A DNA stretch of 64,000 nucleotides from positions 1 through 64,000 of the forward strand of contig NZ_JACHXM010000007.1 in the NCBI RefSeq assembly GCF_014192055.1, read 5' to 3'. The notes beneath the pieces are model-generated. The model was not told the DNA's origin. It worked only from the letters and a program-made list of their open reading frames with translations, and did no database searches. Shown here piece after piece: positions 18,639-27,313 of the stretch (positions are counted from its first letter, which is position 1; each line of letters starts with the position of its first letter). Origin of the DNA: Halomonas organivorans (GTDB taxonomy: Bacteria; Pseudomonadota; Gammaproteobacteria; Pseudomonadales; Halomonadaceae). The translations under genes and the position numbers were made by a program.

Positions 18639-20168
18639 TTAGTGGGGTTGTGCGCTGGGGGTATCCTGTGCGCGCAGCACGCGGCGCAGGATCTTGCCCA
18701 CCGGGGACTTGGGAATCTCGTCGACGAAGACGTAGCGCCGCGGGCGCTTGAAGCGCGCCAGGCCGGAATCGACGCAGTGCCGGTCGAGTTCGCCCTCGTC
18801 GATGGCTTGCCGGGCTTTGACGAAGGCGGTGACCACCTCACCCCACTGCTCGTCGGCCAGCCCCACCACCACGACCTCTTCCACCTGAGGGTGCACCGAG
18901 AGCACATTCTCGATCTCCACCGGGCTGACGTTCTCGCCGCCGGTGATGATCAGATCATCGACCCGGCCGGTGACGAAGAGGTCGCCATCGGCGTCGAAGT
19001 AACCGGTGTCGCTGGTGAAGTACCAGCCCTCCTTGAGCGCCTTGCGGTCGGCATCGGGGCGGTGCCAGTAGCCCTGGAAGGCCTCGTCGCCGGCCATATC
19101 GGCGATGATTTCGCCCTCTTCCCCCACGCCCAGGATCTCGTCCGGCGACTCGGCGCCCACCCGGACCACCCGGATGCGTTGGTTGAGCGCAGGCCGACCC
19201 GATGACCCCGGCTTGTCACTGGTCCGCTGGTCGATGGTGAAGGTATAGATCTCGGAGCTGCCGTAGTGGTTGACGAACAGGCTGGGCTTAAAGGCTTCCT
19301 GAACACGGGCCATCAGCCCCGCACTCATCGGCGCGCCGGCGAAGCCCAGCTTGTCGACGCTGGCTACCCGTGATGGCGAGAACTCGGGGTGCTCGATGAG
19401 CATGTGATACAGGGTCGGCACCAGATAGAGGTTGGTGACGCCCTCACGCTCGATGGCGTCCAGCGTTGCCGCAGGATCGAACTTCGGCACGCAGACGAAG
19501 TGGCCGTCGATCAGCGCCATCGACAGCAGCGAGCGCACGCCCATGGTGTGATAGAGCGGCATCACGCCGAGGGTGCACTCGTCATGGCGATAGAGGTTCT
19601 GGGCCACATGGGCCAGCGCTGCGGTGCGCTCGGCGCGATGCAAGCGTGGCACGCCCTTGGGCTTGCCGCTGGTGCCCGAGGTGTAAAGCATCAGCGAGAC
19701 ATCCTCGGCGCCGGCACGTAGCACCAGCTCACCTTCCACACCGAGCAGGGCGTCGAAGTCATGAGCGCCGATGTCCTCGACCTCTCCGGCAATGATGCGC
19801 GGCAGCCGCTGCGCCTCGGGACAGCTGTTCACCGCTTCGGCCACCGAAGCGTCATAGGCGACTGCCTTGACCTCGGCATCCTCGATGCAGTAACTCAGAT
19901 CCCGGGCCGTGGATCGCCAGTTGAGGGGGGTGACCACGATCCCGGCGAACTGGCAGGCCCAGTGCAGGGTCGCCATCTGCCAGCGATTCTGCATCACCAC
20001 CAGCAGGCGATCCCCCTTGGCCAGGCCAATCGCCTCAAGGCTCCTGGCGACACTCTGGATATCGGCGAACCACTCGGCATAGGTCTTGCGAAACTCGCCA
20101 TCGGACATGGCGATCGCCCGAGGGCGACGTTCCACCGAGGCAAGAAAACTGCGACCAAGATCAAACAT
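18639..20168 (-). CDS. hmfD: AMP-dependent acyl-CoA ligase, probable 2-furoyl-CoA synthetase
   Basis: A 509-residue ANL-superfamily ligase that would activate 2-furoate with ATP and CoA. The P-loop-like motif LYTSGTSGKPKGVPRLH (about 158-174), the NHYGSSEIYTF motif, the TGRVDDLIITGGENVSP hinge and the C-terminal SPVGKILRR lysine loop are all present. The longer open frame upstream is ignored: the ATG at 20168 overlaps the stop of the 2Fe-2S gene by 8 bases and gives a normal N-terminus. Related ligases use benzoates, so the substrate call rests on the neighbouring hydroxylase and hydrolase. Confidence 0.75.
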   Translation of the reverse strand: MFDLGRSFLASVERRPRAIAMSDGEFRKTYAEWFADIQSVARSLEAIGLAKGDRLLVVMQNRWQMATLHWACQFAGIVVTPLNWRSTARDLSYCIEDAEVKAVAYDASVAEAVNSCPEAQRLPRIIAGEVEDIGAHDFDALLGVEGELVLRAGAEDVSLMLYTSGTSGKPKGVPRLHRAERTAALAHVAQNLYRHDECTLGVMPLYHTMGVRSLLSMALIDGHFVCVPKFDPAATLDAIEREGVTNLYLVPTLYHMLIEHPEFSPSRVASVDKLGFAGAPMSAGLMARVQEAFKPSLFVNHYGSSEIYTFTIDQRTSDKPGSSGRPALNQRIRVVRVGAESPDEILGVGEEGEIIADMAGDEAFQGYWHRPDADRKALKEGWYFTSDTGYFDADGDLFVTGRVDDLIITGGENVSPVEIENVLSVHPQVEEVVVVGLADEQWGEVVTAFVKARQAIDEGELDRHCVDSGLARFKRPRRYVFVDEIPKSPVGKILRRVLRAQDTPSAQPH

Positions 20169-20688
20169 CGTTGTTCTCCAGTTGACTGTCGGGCACGGCC
20201 GCCTCGCGGCGCGTCCGAGCCACTTCGAGTACCGCCTGGACCATGCCGGTATAGCCGGTGCAACGGCACAGATGACCCGACAGCATGTCGCGCACCTGGG
20301 CCTCGCTGGGGTCGGCCACACGGTCCAGGAACTCCTCGCAGGACATCAGAATGCCTGCGGTGCAGAAGCCGCACTGCAGGGCGTGATGACGCCGGAACGC
20401 CTGTTGCAGATCGGAAAGGCCCTCCTCTCCTGCCAGCGACTCGACGGTGTCGAGCCGCCGCCCCTCGGCCTGTACCGCGAGCATCAGGCAGCTGCGGCTG
20501 GCGCGACTATCGACGCGCACCGTGCAGGCCCCGCACACGCCGTGCTCGCACCCCACGTGCGTGCCGGTGGCCCCCAGTTCGTGGCGCAGGAAGTCACACA
20601 GCTGGGTACGGGGCTCGGCGTAGCCGCTGCGCTCGCGGCCATTGAGAGTCAGGGTCACGCGAATGCGCTGGTCAGCCTTGGCGTGCAT
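20161..20688 (-). CDS. hmfC: Molybdenum hydroxylase 2Fe-2S subunit, probable 2-furoyl-CoA dehydrogenase small subunit
   Basis: A 175-residue subunit with two [2Fe-2S] clusters. The N-terminal plant-ferredoxin-type domain has GCEHGVCGACTV plus a later Cys. The C-terminal helical domain has CGFCTAGI and CRCTGY, the arrangement of xanthine dehydrogenase/CODH small subunits. It relays electrons from the molybdenum site to FAD. The ATG at 20688 has GAGGAGAT upstream and starts inside the 3' end of the FAD-subunit gene (17-base overlap). Its stop overlaps the ligase start by 8 bases. Confidence 0.85.
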   Translation of the reverse strand: MHAKADQRIRVTLTLNGRERSGYAEPRTQLCDFLRHELGATGTHVGCEHGVCGACTVRVDSRASRSCLMLAVQAEGRRLDTVESLAGEEGLSDLQQAFRRHHALQCGFCTAGILMSCEEFLDRVADPSEAQVRDMLSGHLCRCTGYTGMVQAVLEVARTRREAAVPDSQLENNDV

Positions 20689-21517
20689 GGGCGATCTCCT
20701 CGTCACCTGGCCCACCGGCGATCAACTGCCGGCCGAGCTCACGGATCAACTGGCGGCGATAGGCCGCCGTGGCATGGGCATCGTCCTCGGCGCCCAAGGA
20801 CCAGGCGAGGGTGTTTAGGGCCTCACCCGGGTCCTCGTGGCGGGCGAGCTCGCGACACACTGGACGGTCGGCGACGCCGCCCACGCCGAGGACGACTCGG
20901 TCGCTGTCGACCACCCCCGCCAGCGCGACGATTGCGAAATCGCCATGGCGCATGGCCACTTCCTGGAAGCGGTACTCCGCGTCCGGCCTCGCCAGGGGGA
21001 AACGCACCTCGGTGATCAGCTCGTCCTGACGGCGATCGGTGGTCAGTACGCCCTGGAAGAAGTCTCGGGCCAGGACTCGGCGCGACTTGCCGCGTCGGTT
21101 CTCGAGCACCACCTCACCACCCAGGGTGGCCAGACACAGCGGCAACTCGGCGCTGGGATCGGCGTGGGCGATCGAACCGCATACCGTGCCGCGGTTACGG
21201 GTCTGCCAATGGCCGATCCAGGGCATTGCCTGCGCCAGCAACGGGACCGCTTCGGCGAGGCCGAGGTACTCGAGTAGTTCGGCCTGAGTCACCCCGGCGC
21301 CCACCGCTAGATGATCGTCACGCCGCTCGATGTAGTGCAGGTCCTCGATACCGGCGATATCGATCAGCCACTTAGGCTGCGCCAGGCGCATGTTGAGCAC
21401 CGCCATCAGCGACTGCCCCCCGGCGATCAGTCGAGCATCGTCCCCGGCCTCATGCAGTCGTTCGCAGGCCTCGCGACGGCTTGACGGGCGCAGATAATCG
21501 AAAGCAGCAGGTTTCAT
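20672..21517 (-). CDS. hmfB: Molybdenum hydroxylase FAD subunit, probable 2-furoyl-CoA dehydrogenase medium subunit
   Basis: A 281-residue CoxM/XdhB-type FAD protein. The two FAD-binding signatures are visible: AGGQSLMAVLNMRLAQP (about 32-48) and TRNRGTVCGSIAHADPSAELP (about 106-126). The ATG at 21517 overlaps the large-subunit stop by four bases (ATGA) and is preceded by GGGGAGGT, so translation is probably coupled. Electrons from the iron-sulfur subunit would leave here; the final acceptor is unknown. Confidence 0.83.
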   Translation of the reverse strand: MKPAAFDYLRPSSRREACERLHEAGDDARLIAGGQSLMAVLNMRLAQPKWLIDIAGIEDLHYIERRDDHLAVGAGVTQAELLEYLGLAEAVPLLAQAMPWIGHWQTRNRGTVCGSIAHADPSAELPLCLATLGGEVVLENRRGKSRRVLARDFFQGVLTTDRRQDELITEVRFPLARPDAEYRFQEVAMRHGDFAIVALAGVVDSDRVVLGVGGVADRPVCRELARHEDPGEALNTLAWSLGAEDDAHATAAYRRQLIRELGRQLIAGGPGDEEIAHARQG

Positions 21518-24504
21518 GAGCGACCTCCCCGGCCGGTGAGCAGGATCTTGAGGCGCTGCCACAGCGACGGCCGTGGTGCGGCGCCGCCCATGCGCTGGGC
21601 CAGGCGCGCGAAAATCTGGCCAATGATCATCCTCGAGGCGCTTTGCAGCATGCGCCCGCCCACCGAGGCAACCTTGCCGCCCACGGTGGCGTCGTAGTCA
21701 TAGTCGAGTCGCGTCTGGCCGCCCTCGATCTCGGTCAGCCGAATCCGCGCACTGCCCTCTGCCGAGCCCATGGCGCTGGTGCCGGCCCCGGAGAGCCGCA
21801 GGCCGTGCGGGGGGTCGAGGTCGGAGAGCGCCACCCGCGCATCGAAACGCGCCCGGATCATCCCCACGCCGACGGTGACATCGGCGCGGTAGGCGTTCTC
21901 GCCGGTAAGTTCCAAGGCATGGCAGCCAGGAATGATCGCCTGCAGGGTCTCGGGATCGAGCAGGGTGTCGAAGACCGCCTGAGGGCTGCCCGGCAGCGTC
22001 ACCGAGTCGCTGGCGGTGAGCCGCGAGCCGCCACCGGCTGCGGGCGCCATCTGATCCTCGCCCACTCCTTGGGGCCGCGGAGGCTCCTCGATGCCGATCA
22101 GAGTGCGCACCTTGGACGGCGTCAGCGGCAGCTCGATGTCCGCGATACCCAGCGCGTCGGCCACGGCATTGGCGATGCACACCGGGGTGCTCATGTTGTT
22201 GCCCTCGCCGACCCCCTTGGCACCCAGCGGGGTGAACGGCGACGGCGTCTCCCTGTGCAGGATCAGTGGTTCAGGCACCTCGACGCTGGTCGGGACCAGG
22301 TAGTCGGCGAAGGTGCCGGATTGGAAGCTGCCATCGTCGCCGTAGGCAAACTCCTCCATCAGTGCCGCACCGAGTCCCTGAGCGAAGGCTCCGCGCACCT
22401 GGCCATCGACCAGGTCCGGATTGAGCAGGCGGCCGGCGTCATGCAGGGTGACGTAACGATCGAGGGTCACCCTGCCGGTGATGCGGTCGACCTCCACGCC
22501 GCAGTAGTCGAAGATGAAGCCGTAGCAGAGCGAGCTGTTGATACGATCGTCATCGTCCGGCGCTTCGAGCTGAGGCGGCGACCAGAAGGCCGTCTCGCGC
22601 AACCCGCCCGGCTCGCCCTCGGGCAGGGTGCCCGGCGCCCAGTGCGTGGCGCCGGCCAGGCGGCCGAAGGGCATCGTCAACTCGCTACCGTCCACCCTCA
22701 CCTGTCCTTCGGCGAAGCGGATGCGTGCGGCCTCCACCTGCCACTGGGCGGCGGCGATGCCGGCCAGGCGATCGCGCACCTTCATCGCCGCCTGGTAGAC
22801 GGCGCCGGCCACGGCGCCGGAGAAGCGGCTGGAGTAGTTGCCCGAGGCGATCGACCAGGCATCCTTGCCGGTATCGAGCTCGACGTTGACGCGGATCGAC
22901 TCCAGCGGCACCCCGAGCACCTCGGCGATCACCTGGGCGACCACAGTGCGGTGCCCCTGCCCTTGGGGTGTCGAGGAGACATGGGCGCTGACGTCGCCTA
23001 GCGGACCGACGCTGATCGTGGCGGTGCTTACCGCCCCGTTCTTGGGGCCGGCCTTGCGCCGTTCCTCGGGCGTCATGGCGGTGGTGATGTAGCCCATGTT
23101 GGAGATCGACGGCTCCACCGCCACGGTGTAGCCGATGCCGTAGAGTCGACCTCCACGTCGTGCTGCATCGCGGCGCGCCAACAGCTCGTCCAACCCGCCG
23201 TCACGAACGCCTTGCTCTACCGAGGCGGGATAGTCGCCTGAGTCGAGCAACGCCCCGGCCGCGGCACGGTAGGGGAAGCTCCCGGACGGCACCAGGTTGC
23301 GGCGGATCACCTCGAGAGGGTCCAGCTCGAGCTCCACGGCGATGCGCTGCATCAGCCGCTCGAGGGCGAAGTAAATCTGGGGGCCACCGAAGCCACGGTT
23401 GAGGCCGGTGGGCGTCTTGTTGGTCAGCGCCACCCGGTTGCGCACCTGGAGATGTTCGATGGCGTAGGCACCTGTCAGGTTGCCGTGCATGCGATAGAAA
23501 GTCGCCGGCTCCGGTGCCCGCAGGTAAGCGCCACAGTCATCGATCTGGTCCCAACGCATCGCGGTGACCCGGCCATCACCGGTCACCGCCGCCTCGATCT
23601 CGGTGACGCGATTGGTGGCCGAGGAGGCCCCCTGGAGATGCTCGAGACGATCCTCCACCCACTTGACCGGAGCGCCTGCCTTGCGCGCGGCCAGGCCCAT
23701 CATCACCACATAGGGGAAGACCCCCTGCTTGATGCCGAAGCTGCCACCGGAGTCCGGTGGGGTGCGCAAGCGAAGACGGTTGCCGGGCACATTGAGTGCA
23801 CGTGCCATCACCGAGTGCAGTGCGTAGGGGCCCTGAAAGTTGGAGAGCACGTCATAACTGGCACTGGCCGGTTCATACTCGGCGAGGACTGCATAGCACT
23901 CCATCGGCGTGCAGGAGCTGCGCGGCACGCATACCTTGAGCGAGACCCGATGCTCGGCCTCGGCAAAGGCCCGCTCGGGATCGCCATAGCGGAAGTGGCG
24001 CTCGCTGACCACGTTGCTTCCCACTGACTCGTGGAGCAGTGGAGCGTCTTCGGCGACGGCCATTTCGGTGTCCACCGCGACAGGCAAGATCTCGTACTCG
24101 ACGCGTATGGCCTCCAGGGCATCCTCGGCAAGGTAACGGCTCTCGGCCATCACAACGGCAACCGGCTCGCCGACATGGCGCACCTTGTCGACCGCCAGGC
24201 ACCAGTGCTCCATGGGCTGGCGCACACCAACCGGAAACGGCCGCGCCCAGCGCTTGATGTCTTCTCCGGTGAGCACCTCGTGCACGCCACTCATGGCCAG
24301 CGCGGCTGACGCATCCACCTGGAGCAGGCGTGCATGGGCATGGGGCGAGCGCAATACCGCGGCGTGCAGAGTGCCTGGCGCCACCGCCAGGTCGTCGGCA
24401 TATCGGCCGTGCCCACGCAGCAGAGCATCGTCCTCGACACGCTGCTGCCGCCGGCCAATCCGGCCCGACTGCCCCTCCCATCTGGTCGGCTCGAAAGTGT
24501 TCAT
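21514..24504 (-). CDS. hmfA: Molybdenum hydroxylase large subunit fused to a CoxG-like domain, probable 2-furoyl-CoA dehydrogenase large subunit
   Basis: This 996-residue molybdopterin subunit would hydroxylate the furan ring of 2-furoyl-CoA at C5. Residues 1 to about 780 are a xanthine-dehydrogenase-type large subunit, with GRYADDL near 34, PPDSGGSFG, and GLNRGFGGPQ in place of the CODH AYRCSFR active-site loop. The final ~170 residues form a separate SRPBCC/CoxG domain (VTLPGSPQAVFDTLLDPE onward), usually a stand-alone maturation or membrane-anchoring protein in CODH clusters. It is the first gene of the operon, with GGAGAGGTG before the ATG. The motifs rule out CO dehydrogenase, but a different aromatic acyl-CoA substrate remains possible. 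Confidence 0.78.
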   Translation of the reverse strand: MNTFEPTRWEGQSGRIGRRQQRVEDDALLRGHGRYADDLAVAPGTLHAAVLRSPHAHARLLQVDASAALAMSGVHEVLTGEDIKRWARPFPVGVRQPMEHWCLAVDKVRHVGEPVAVVMAESRYLAEDALEAIRVEYEILPVAVDTEMAVAEDAPLLHESVGSNVVSERHFRYGDPERAFAEAEHRVSLKVCVPRSSCTPMECYAVLAEYEPASASYDVLSNFQGPYALHSVMARALNVPGNRLRLRTPPDSGGSFGIKQGVFPYVVMMGLAARKAGAPVKWVEDRLEHLQGASSATNRVTEIEAAVTGDGRVTAMRWDQIDDCGAYLRAPEPATFYRMHGNLTGAYAIEHLQVRNRVALTNKTPTGLNRGFGGPQIYFALERLMQRIAVELELDPLEVIRRNLVPSGSFPYRAAAGALLDSGDYPASVEQGVRDGGLDELLARRDAARRGGRLYGIGYTVAVEPSISNMGYITTAMTPEERRKAGPKNGAVSTATISVGPLGDVSAHVSSTPQGQGHRTVVAQVIAEVLGVPLESIRVNVELDTGKDAWSIASGNYSSRFSGAVAGAVYQAAMKVRDRLAGIAAAQWQVEAARIRFAEGQVRVDGSELTMPFGRLAGATHWAPGTLPEGEPGGLRETAFWSPPQLEAPDDDDRINSSLCYGFIFDYCGVEVDRITGRVTLDRYVTLHDAGRLLNPDLVDGQVRGAFAQGLGAALMEEFAYGDDGSFQSGTFADYLVPTSVEVPEPLILHRETPSPFTPLGAKGVGEGNNMSTPVCIANAVADALGIADIELPLTPSKVRTLIGIEEPPRPQGVGEDQMAPAAGGGSRLTASDSVTLPGSPQAVFDTLLDPETLQAIIPGCHALELTGENAYRADVTVGVGMIRARFDARVALSDLDPPHGLRLSGAGTSAMGSAEGSARIRLTEIEGGQTRLDYDYDATVGGKVASVGGRMLQSASRMIIGQIFARLAQRMGGAAPRPSLWQRLKILLTGRGGRS

Positions 24505-24691
24505 TCACCTCTCCACGATGGCCTTGTCGGATTCGGTTGCCATCTGGAGAGGAGTCTAAGGAGCTATGCATCACTCGGCCTTGCCCGACGGGCTGGAGTT
24601 TGGCCCGAGCATCGGCTGATTTACCCGAGAGTCTGAATTGCGACCAAAGAATAAGAGGCTGGAACCGGCCTGCAGACACCGTCAGAACGCA

Positions 24692-24717
24692 GGAAGGCGG
24701 CCCGAGGGCCGCCTTCC
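24692..24717 (-). terminator. Terminator hairpin after purC
   Basis: Perfect 12-bp arms GGAAGGCGGCCC / GGGCCGCCTTCC with a 2-base centre, 35 bases past the purC stop and before the hmf promoter region. There is no U-tract. It separates purC from the catabolic operon that reads in the same direction. Confidence 0.6.
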
Positions 24718-24751
24718 CATGACCGCTTCGCGAACTCGCGAACTCGCGAAT

Positions 24752-25465
24752 TCAGTCGAAGTCGACGCCGATCCGCTTGCCCACTTCTTCATAGGCCTCG
24801 ATCACGCCGCCCAGGCCCTGGCGGAAGCGATCCTTGTCGAGCTTCTCGCGGGTCTCGGCGTCCCACAGGCGACAGCCATCCGGGGAGAATTCGTCACCCA
24901 GCACGATCTGGCCCTTGAACAGTCCGAACTCGAGCTTGTAGTCGACCAGCAGCAGGTTGCCGTCGGCGAACAGTTGCTTGAGCACCTCGTTGACCTTGAA
25001 GGTCAGCGCCTTCATCTCGGCCAACTGCTCCGGCGTCGCCCAGCCGAAGGTCTCGGCCAGGGATTCGTTGATCATCGGATCGTGGAGGGCGTCGTTCTTG
25101 AGGAACAGCTCGAAGGTCGGCGGATTGAGCTCGCTGCCCTCCTCCACGCCGAGGCGCTTGACCAGGCCCCCGGCAGCGATGTTACGCACCACGCACTCCA
25201 CCGGCAGCATGTCCATGTTCTTGACCACGCATTCGGTATCGGAGCGCAGTCCCTCGAAGTGGGTCGGGATGCCCGCGGCCTCGAGCTTGCCCATGATGAA
25301 GGCGTTGAAGCGGTTGTTGACCTTGCCCTTGCGCGCCAGCGACTCCATGCGCTCGCCGTCGAAGGCGCTGGTGTCATCGCGGAAGTGCAGGATCAGGCGA
25401 TCCGGGTCGTCGGTGGCGAAGACGGACTTGGCCTTGCCGGCGTAGAGTTCTTGACGCTTTTCCAT
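24752..25465 (-). CDS. purC: SAICAR synthase (phosphoribosylaminoimidazole-succinocarboxamide synthase)
   Basis: Joins CAIR and aspartate using ATP in purine synthesis; 237 residues, same as E. coli. Family features are [15 protein letters not shown] at residues 6-20, [24 protein letters not shown], and LVDYKLEFG...[14 protein letters not shown]. It follows the metallo-hydrolase gene by 42 bases, at the end of the conserved dapA-bamC-MBL-purC run. Confidence 0.97.
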   Translation of the reverse strand: MEKRQELYAGKAKSVFATDDPDRLILHFRDDTSAFDGERMESLARKGKVNNRFNAFIMGKLEAAGIPTHFEGLRSDTECVVKNMDMLPVECVVRNIAAGGLVKRLGVEEGSELNPPTFELFLKNDALHDPMINESLAETFGWATPEQLAEMKALTFKVNEVLKQLFADGNLLLVDYKLEFGLFKGQIVLGDEFSPDGCRLWDAETREKLDKDRFRQGLGGVIEAYEEVGKRIGVDFD

Positions 25466-25507
25466 GGGGAGCCTCCACAGGCAACTGTCAGATGGAATTC
25501 TGGAATC

Positions 25508-26308
25508 TCAGGTGATCGCCTGCCAGTCCAGCCCCTGGTCCTGGGCCGCCACCGTCAGGCGTGAATCGTCGCCATCGAGCAGGGGCGACAGGGCCGCCAG
25601 CGCCAGCTCGGGGCGATTGTTGTGTTCGGAAAGGTGCGAGCAGACGATGTGCTGCAGGCGATCCAGCCCCAGGCGCTGCAGCAGCCAGGCGGACTGGCCA
25701 TTGGCCAGGTGCCCCCAGCGGCCGCCGACGCGCCGCTTGAGGCTGGGCGGATAGGGGCCGGTCTCGAGCAGGTGAACGTCGTGGTTGCACTCGAGGATCA
25801 GGGCATCGCACCCCTGGAAGGCCTCGACGACATGCTCGCTGGGGTGACCCAGGTCGGTGAGCAGGCCCAGCCGGCGCCCGGCGGCGCCCAGGCGGAACTG
25901 CACCGGCTCGCGAGCATCGTGGGGCACGGTGACCGGATCGATCTCGATGCCCTTGACGCTGAAGCGCGCCTGGGGCGTGATCCAGTGCCGGTGGGGCACC
26001 TCGCCGAGCTTGCCCGCCAGCCAGGTGCCGGGCGTGAGATACACCGGCACGCCATGTCGCCGCGCCAGGGGACCGACCCCACGCACATGGTCACCGTGCT
26101 CGTGGGTCACCAGCACGGCGTCGAGCTGGCGGGGATGGAGATCGAAGCGGGCCAGGCGACGCTCGGTCTCCTTGAGGCCGAAGCCGCAGTCGACCAGCAG
26201 CCGCGTCTCGCCATCGCTGACCAGGGTGGCATTGCCCTTGCTGCCGCTGCCCAGGGAGGCGAAATGCAGCCGCCCCGGAGGGACCTCCCTGGCCGAGACC
26301 TCCGTCAT
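25508..26308 (-). CDS. Metallo-beta-lactamase-fold hydrolase (YycJ/WalJ-like)
   Basis: A 266-residue MBL-fold protein with GSGSKGNATLV at the N-terminus and the zinc motif THEHGDHVRGV (about 85-95). Further metal-type residues follow in LTDLGHPSE, ECNHD and SHLSEHN. The start overlaps the bamC stop by one base (TGATG). Homologues in this exact dapA-bamC-X-purC position are widespread in gammaproteobacteria, but their substrate is not established. YycJ-type proteins have been linked to DNA repair or cell-wall coordination. The frame continues upstream inside bamC, but that part is a shadow. Confidence 0.85.
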   Translation of the reverse strand: MTEVSAREVPPGRLHFASLGSGSKGNATLVSDGETRLLVDCGFGLKETERRLARFDLHPRQLDAVLVTHEHGDHVRGVGPLARRHGVPVYLTPGTWLAGKLGEVPHRHWITPQARFSVKGIEIDPVTVPHDAREPVQFRLGAAGRRLGLLTDLGHPSEHVVEAFQGCDALILECNHDVHLLETGPYPPSLKRRVGGRWGHLANGQSAWLLQRLGLDRLQHIVCSHLSEHNNRPELALAALSPLLDGDDSRLTVAAQDQGLDWQAIT

Positions 26309-27267
26309 CAGCCCAGCAGGCCCGCCAGCCGCTCGAGCAGCTCGCGCCGATCCTCGGCGGTGAGCTCGCGATCGTCCGCGGAGCGGGCATGCAGCACGGT
26401 ACGCTCGGGCCCCACGGCCTCCAGCGACAGACGGATGCGCTGGGGATCCTCGCCGCCGAAGCTGGTCAGGGTCTCCCACATGCCCTCGCTGCGCGCGCTC
26501 AGCGTCAGGTAGTCGACCAGGAAGACATGCGCGTCGACATCCTGCTCGAGCAGCTCGCGGCGTCCTTCCAATGCGAAATCCGCTTCGAGCTGATAGCTGA
26601 GCTCGGCCCAGGTGCGTTCCAGGTCGAAGGGCAGCTCCAGGCGCCATTCGCCGGCCTGCTGGGTGAGCAGGGGACGGGGACGATCCTCGGGGCGCTGAAC
26701 TGCCAGCGAGGAAGCACTGGCGGTGGCGCCGCGTGCCTCGAAGCGACGCTGCAGGGCGCGCAGGCAGCCTTCCTGGGGGCCCCCGCCCTGCTCGCAGCGC
26801 AGCTCGCTGGCACCGCTCTGCAATCCGGGGCGAACGCTGAAGCGTGCCTGGTCGGTGACCAGCAGCCCGGCATCGGCGTCGCGGCGAGTCACCGCCAGGT
26901 TGCGCTCGGCCACGAAATCCTCGAGCTCCGACCACACCACGCCGGGTTCGGCGCCCACCACCAGCCAACGCTGGTTGCCGACTTCGCGCATGGCGACACC
27001 GCCGGCTTCCACGCCGCTGCCGGCGCCCATGGCACGAGGCGGCGGCACCCGAAACTCATCGCCCTGTGAGACGAAGGCGCCCTGCGCCTTGGGCACCGGC
27101 ATGGCATCGCGATAGCGACGGTTATCACGGCTATCGGGCAATACCAGGGGCGCGCTCGGCTCGGCCTCGGCGTAATCGACGCCTCGGTCGTCGTAATAGC
27201 CATCGCGGGCACAGCCGGCCAGGGCCAGCGCCGCCACGAGCGGCATCCATTTCAGCGCAGAGCTCAT
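26308..27267 (-). CDS. bamC: Outer membrane assembly lipoprotein BamC
   Basis: Lipoprotein of the BAM complex that inserts beta-barrel proteins in the outer membrane; 319 residues (E. coli 344). A lipoprotein signal ends in LALAGC, with lipidated C19. An unstructured N-terminal segment with the BamC-type PLVLPDSRDNRRYRDAMPVP stretch is followed by two helix-grip domains (about 95-190 and 205-300). It lies 46 bases after dapA and overlaps the next gene by one base. Confidence 0.9.
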   Translation of the reverse strand: MSSALKWMPLVAALALAGCARDGYYDDRGVDYAEAEPSAPLVLPDSRDNRRYRDAMPVPKAQGAFVSQGDEFRVPPPRAMGAGSGVEAGGVAMREVGNQRWLVVGAEPGVVWSELEDFVAERNLAVTRRDADAGLLVTDQARFSVRPGLQSGASELRCEQGGGPQEGCLRALQRRFEARGATASASSLAVQRPEDRPRPLLTQQAGEWRLELPFDLERTWAELSYQLEADFALEGRRELLEQDVDAHVFLVDYLTLSARSEGMWETLTSFGGEDPQRIRLSLEAVGPERTVLHARSADDRELTAEDRRELLERLAGLLG

Positions 27268-27313
27268 GCGTCCACCTTGCTCAAGTTGTCCAGGTTGCGG
27301 CGCCGTGCACCGC

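Noticed and set aside
21514-24504. CO dehydrogenase or xanthine dehydrogenase
   Set aside because: The CODH loop AYRCSFR is absent (GLNRGFGGPQ instead), no guanine deaminase or urate genes lie nearby, and an acyl-CoA ligase plus hydrolase point to an acyl-CoA substrate.
14490-24504. Recently acquired genomic island with attachment site
   Set aside because: No integrase, tRNA boundary, direct repeats or obvious base-composition shift were seen, although the cluster is accessory in nature.
25508-26968. 486-residue fusion of an N-terminal Arg/Ala-rich region to the MBL protein
   Set aside because: The upstream part is an alternate frame of bamC. The TGATG junction at 26308 gives the true MBL start.
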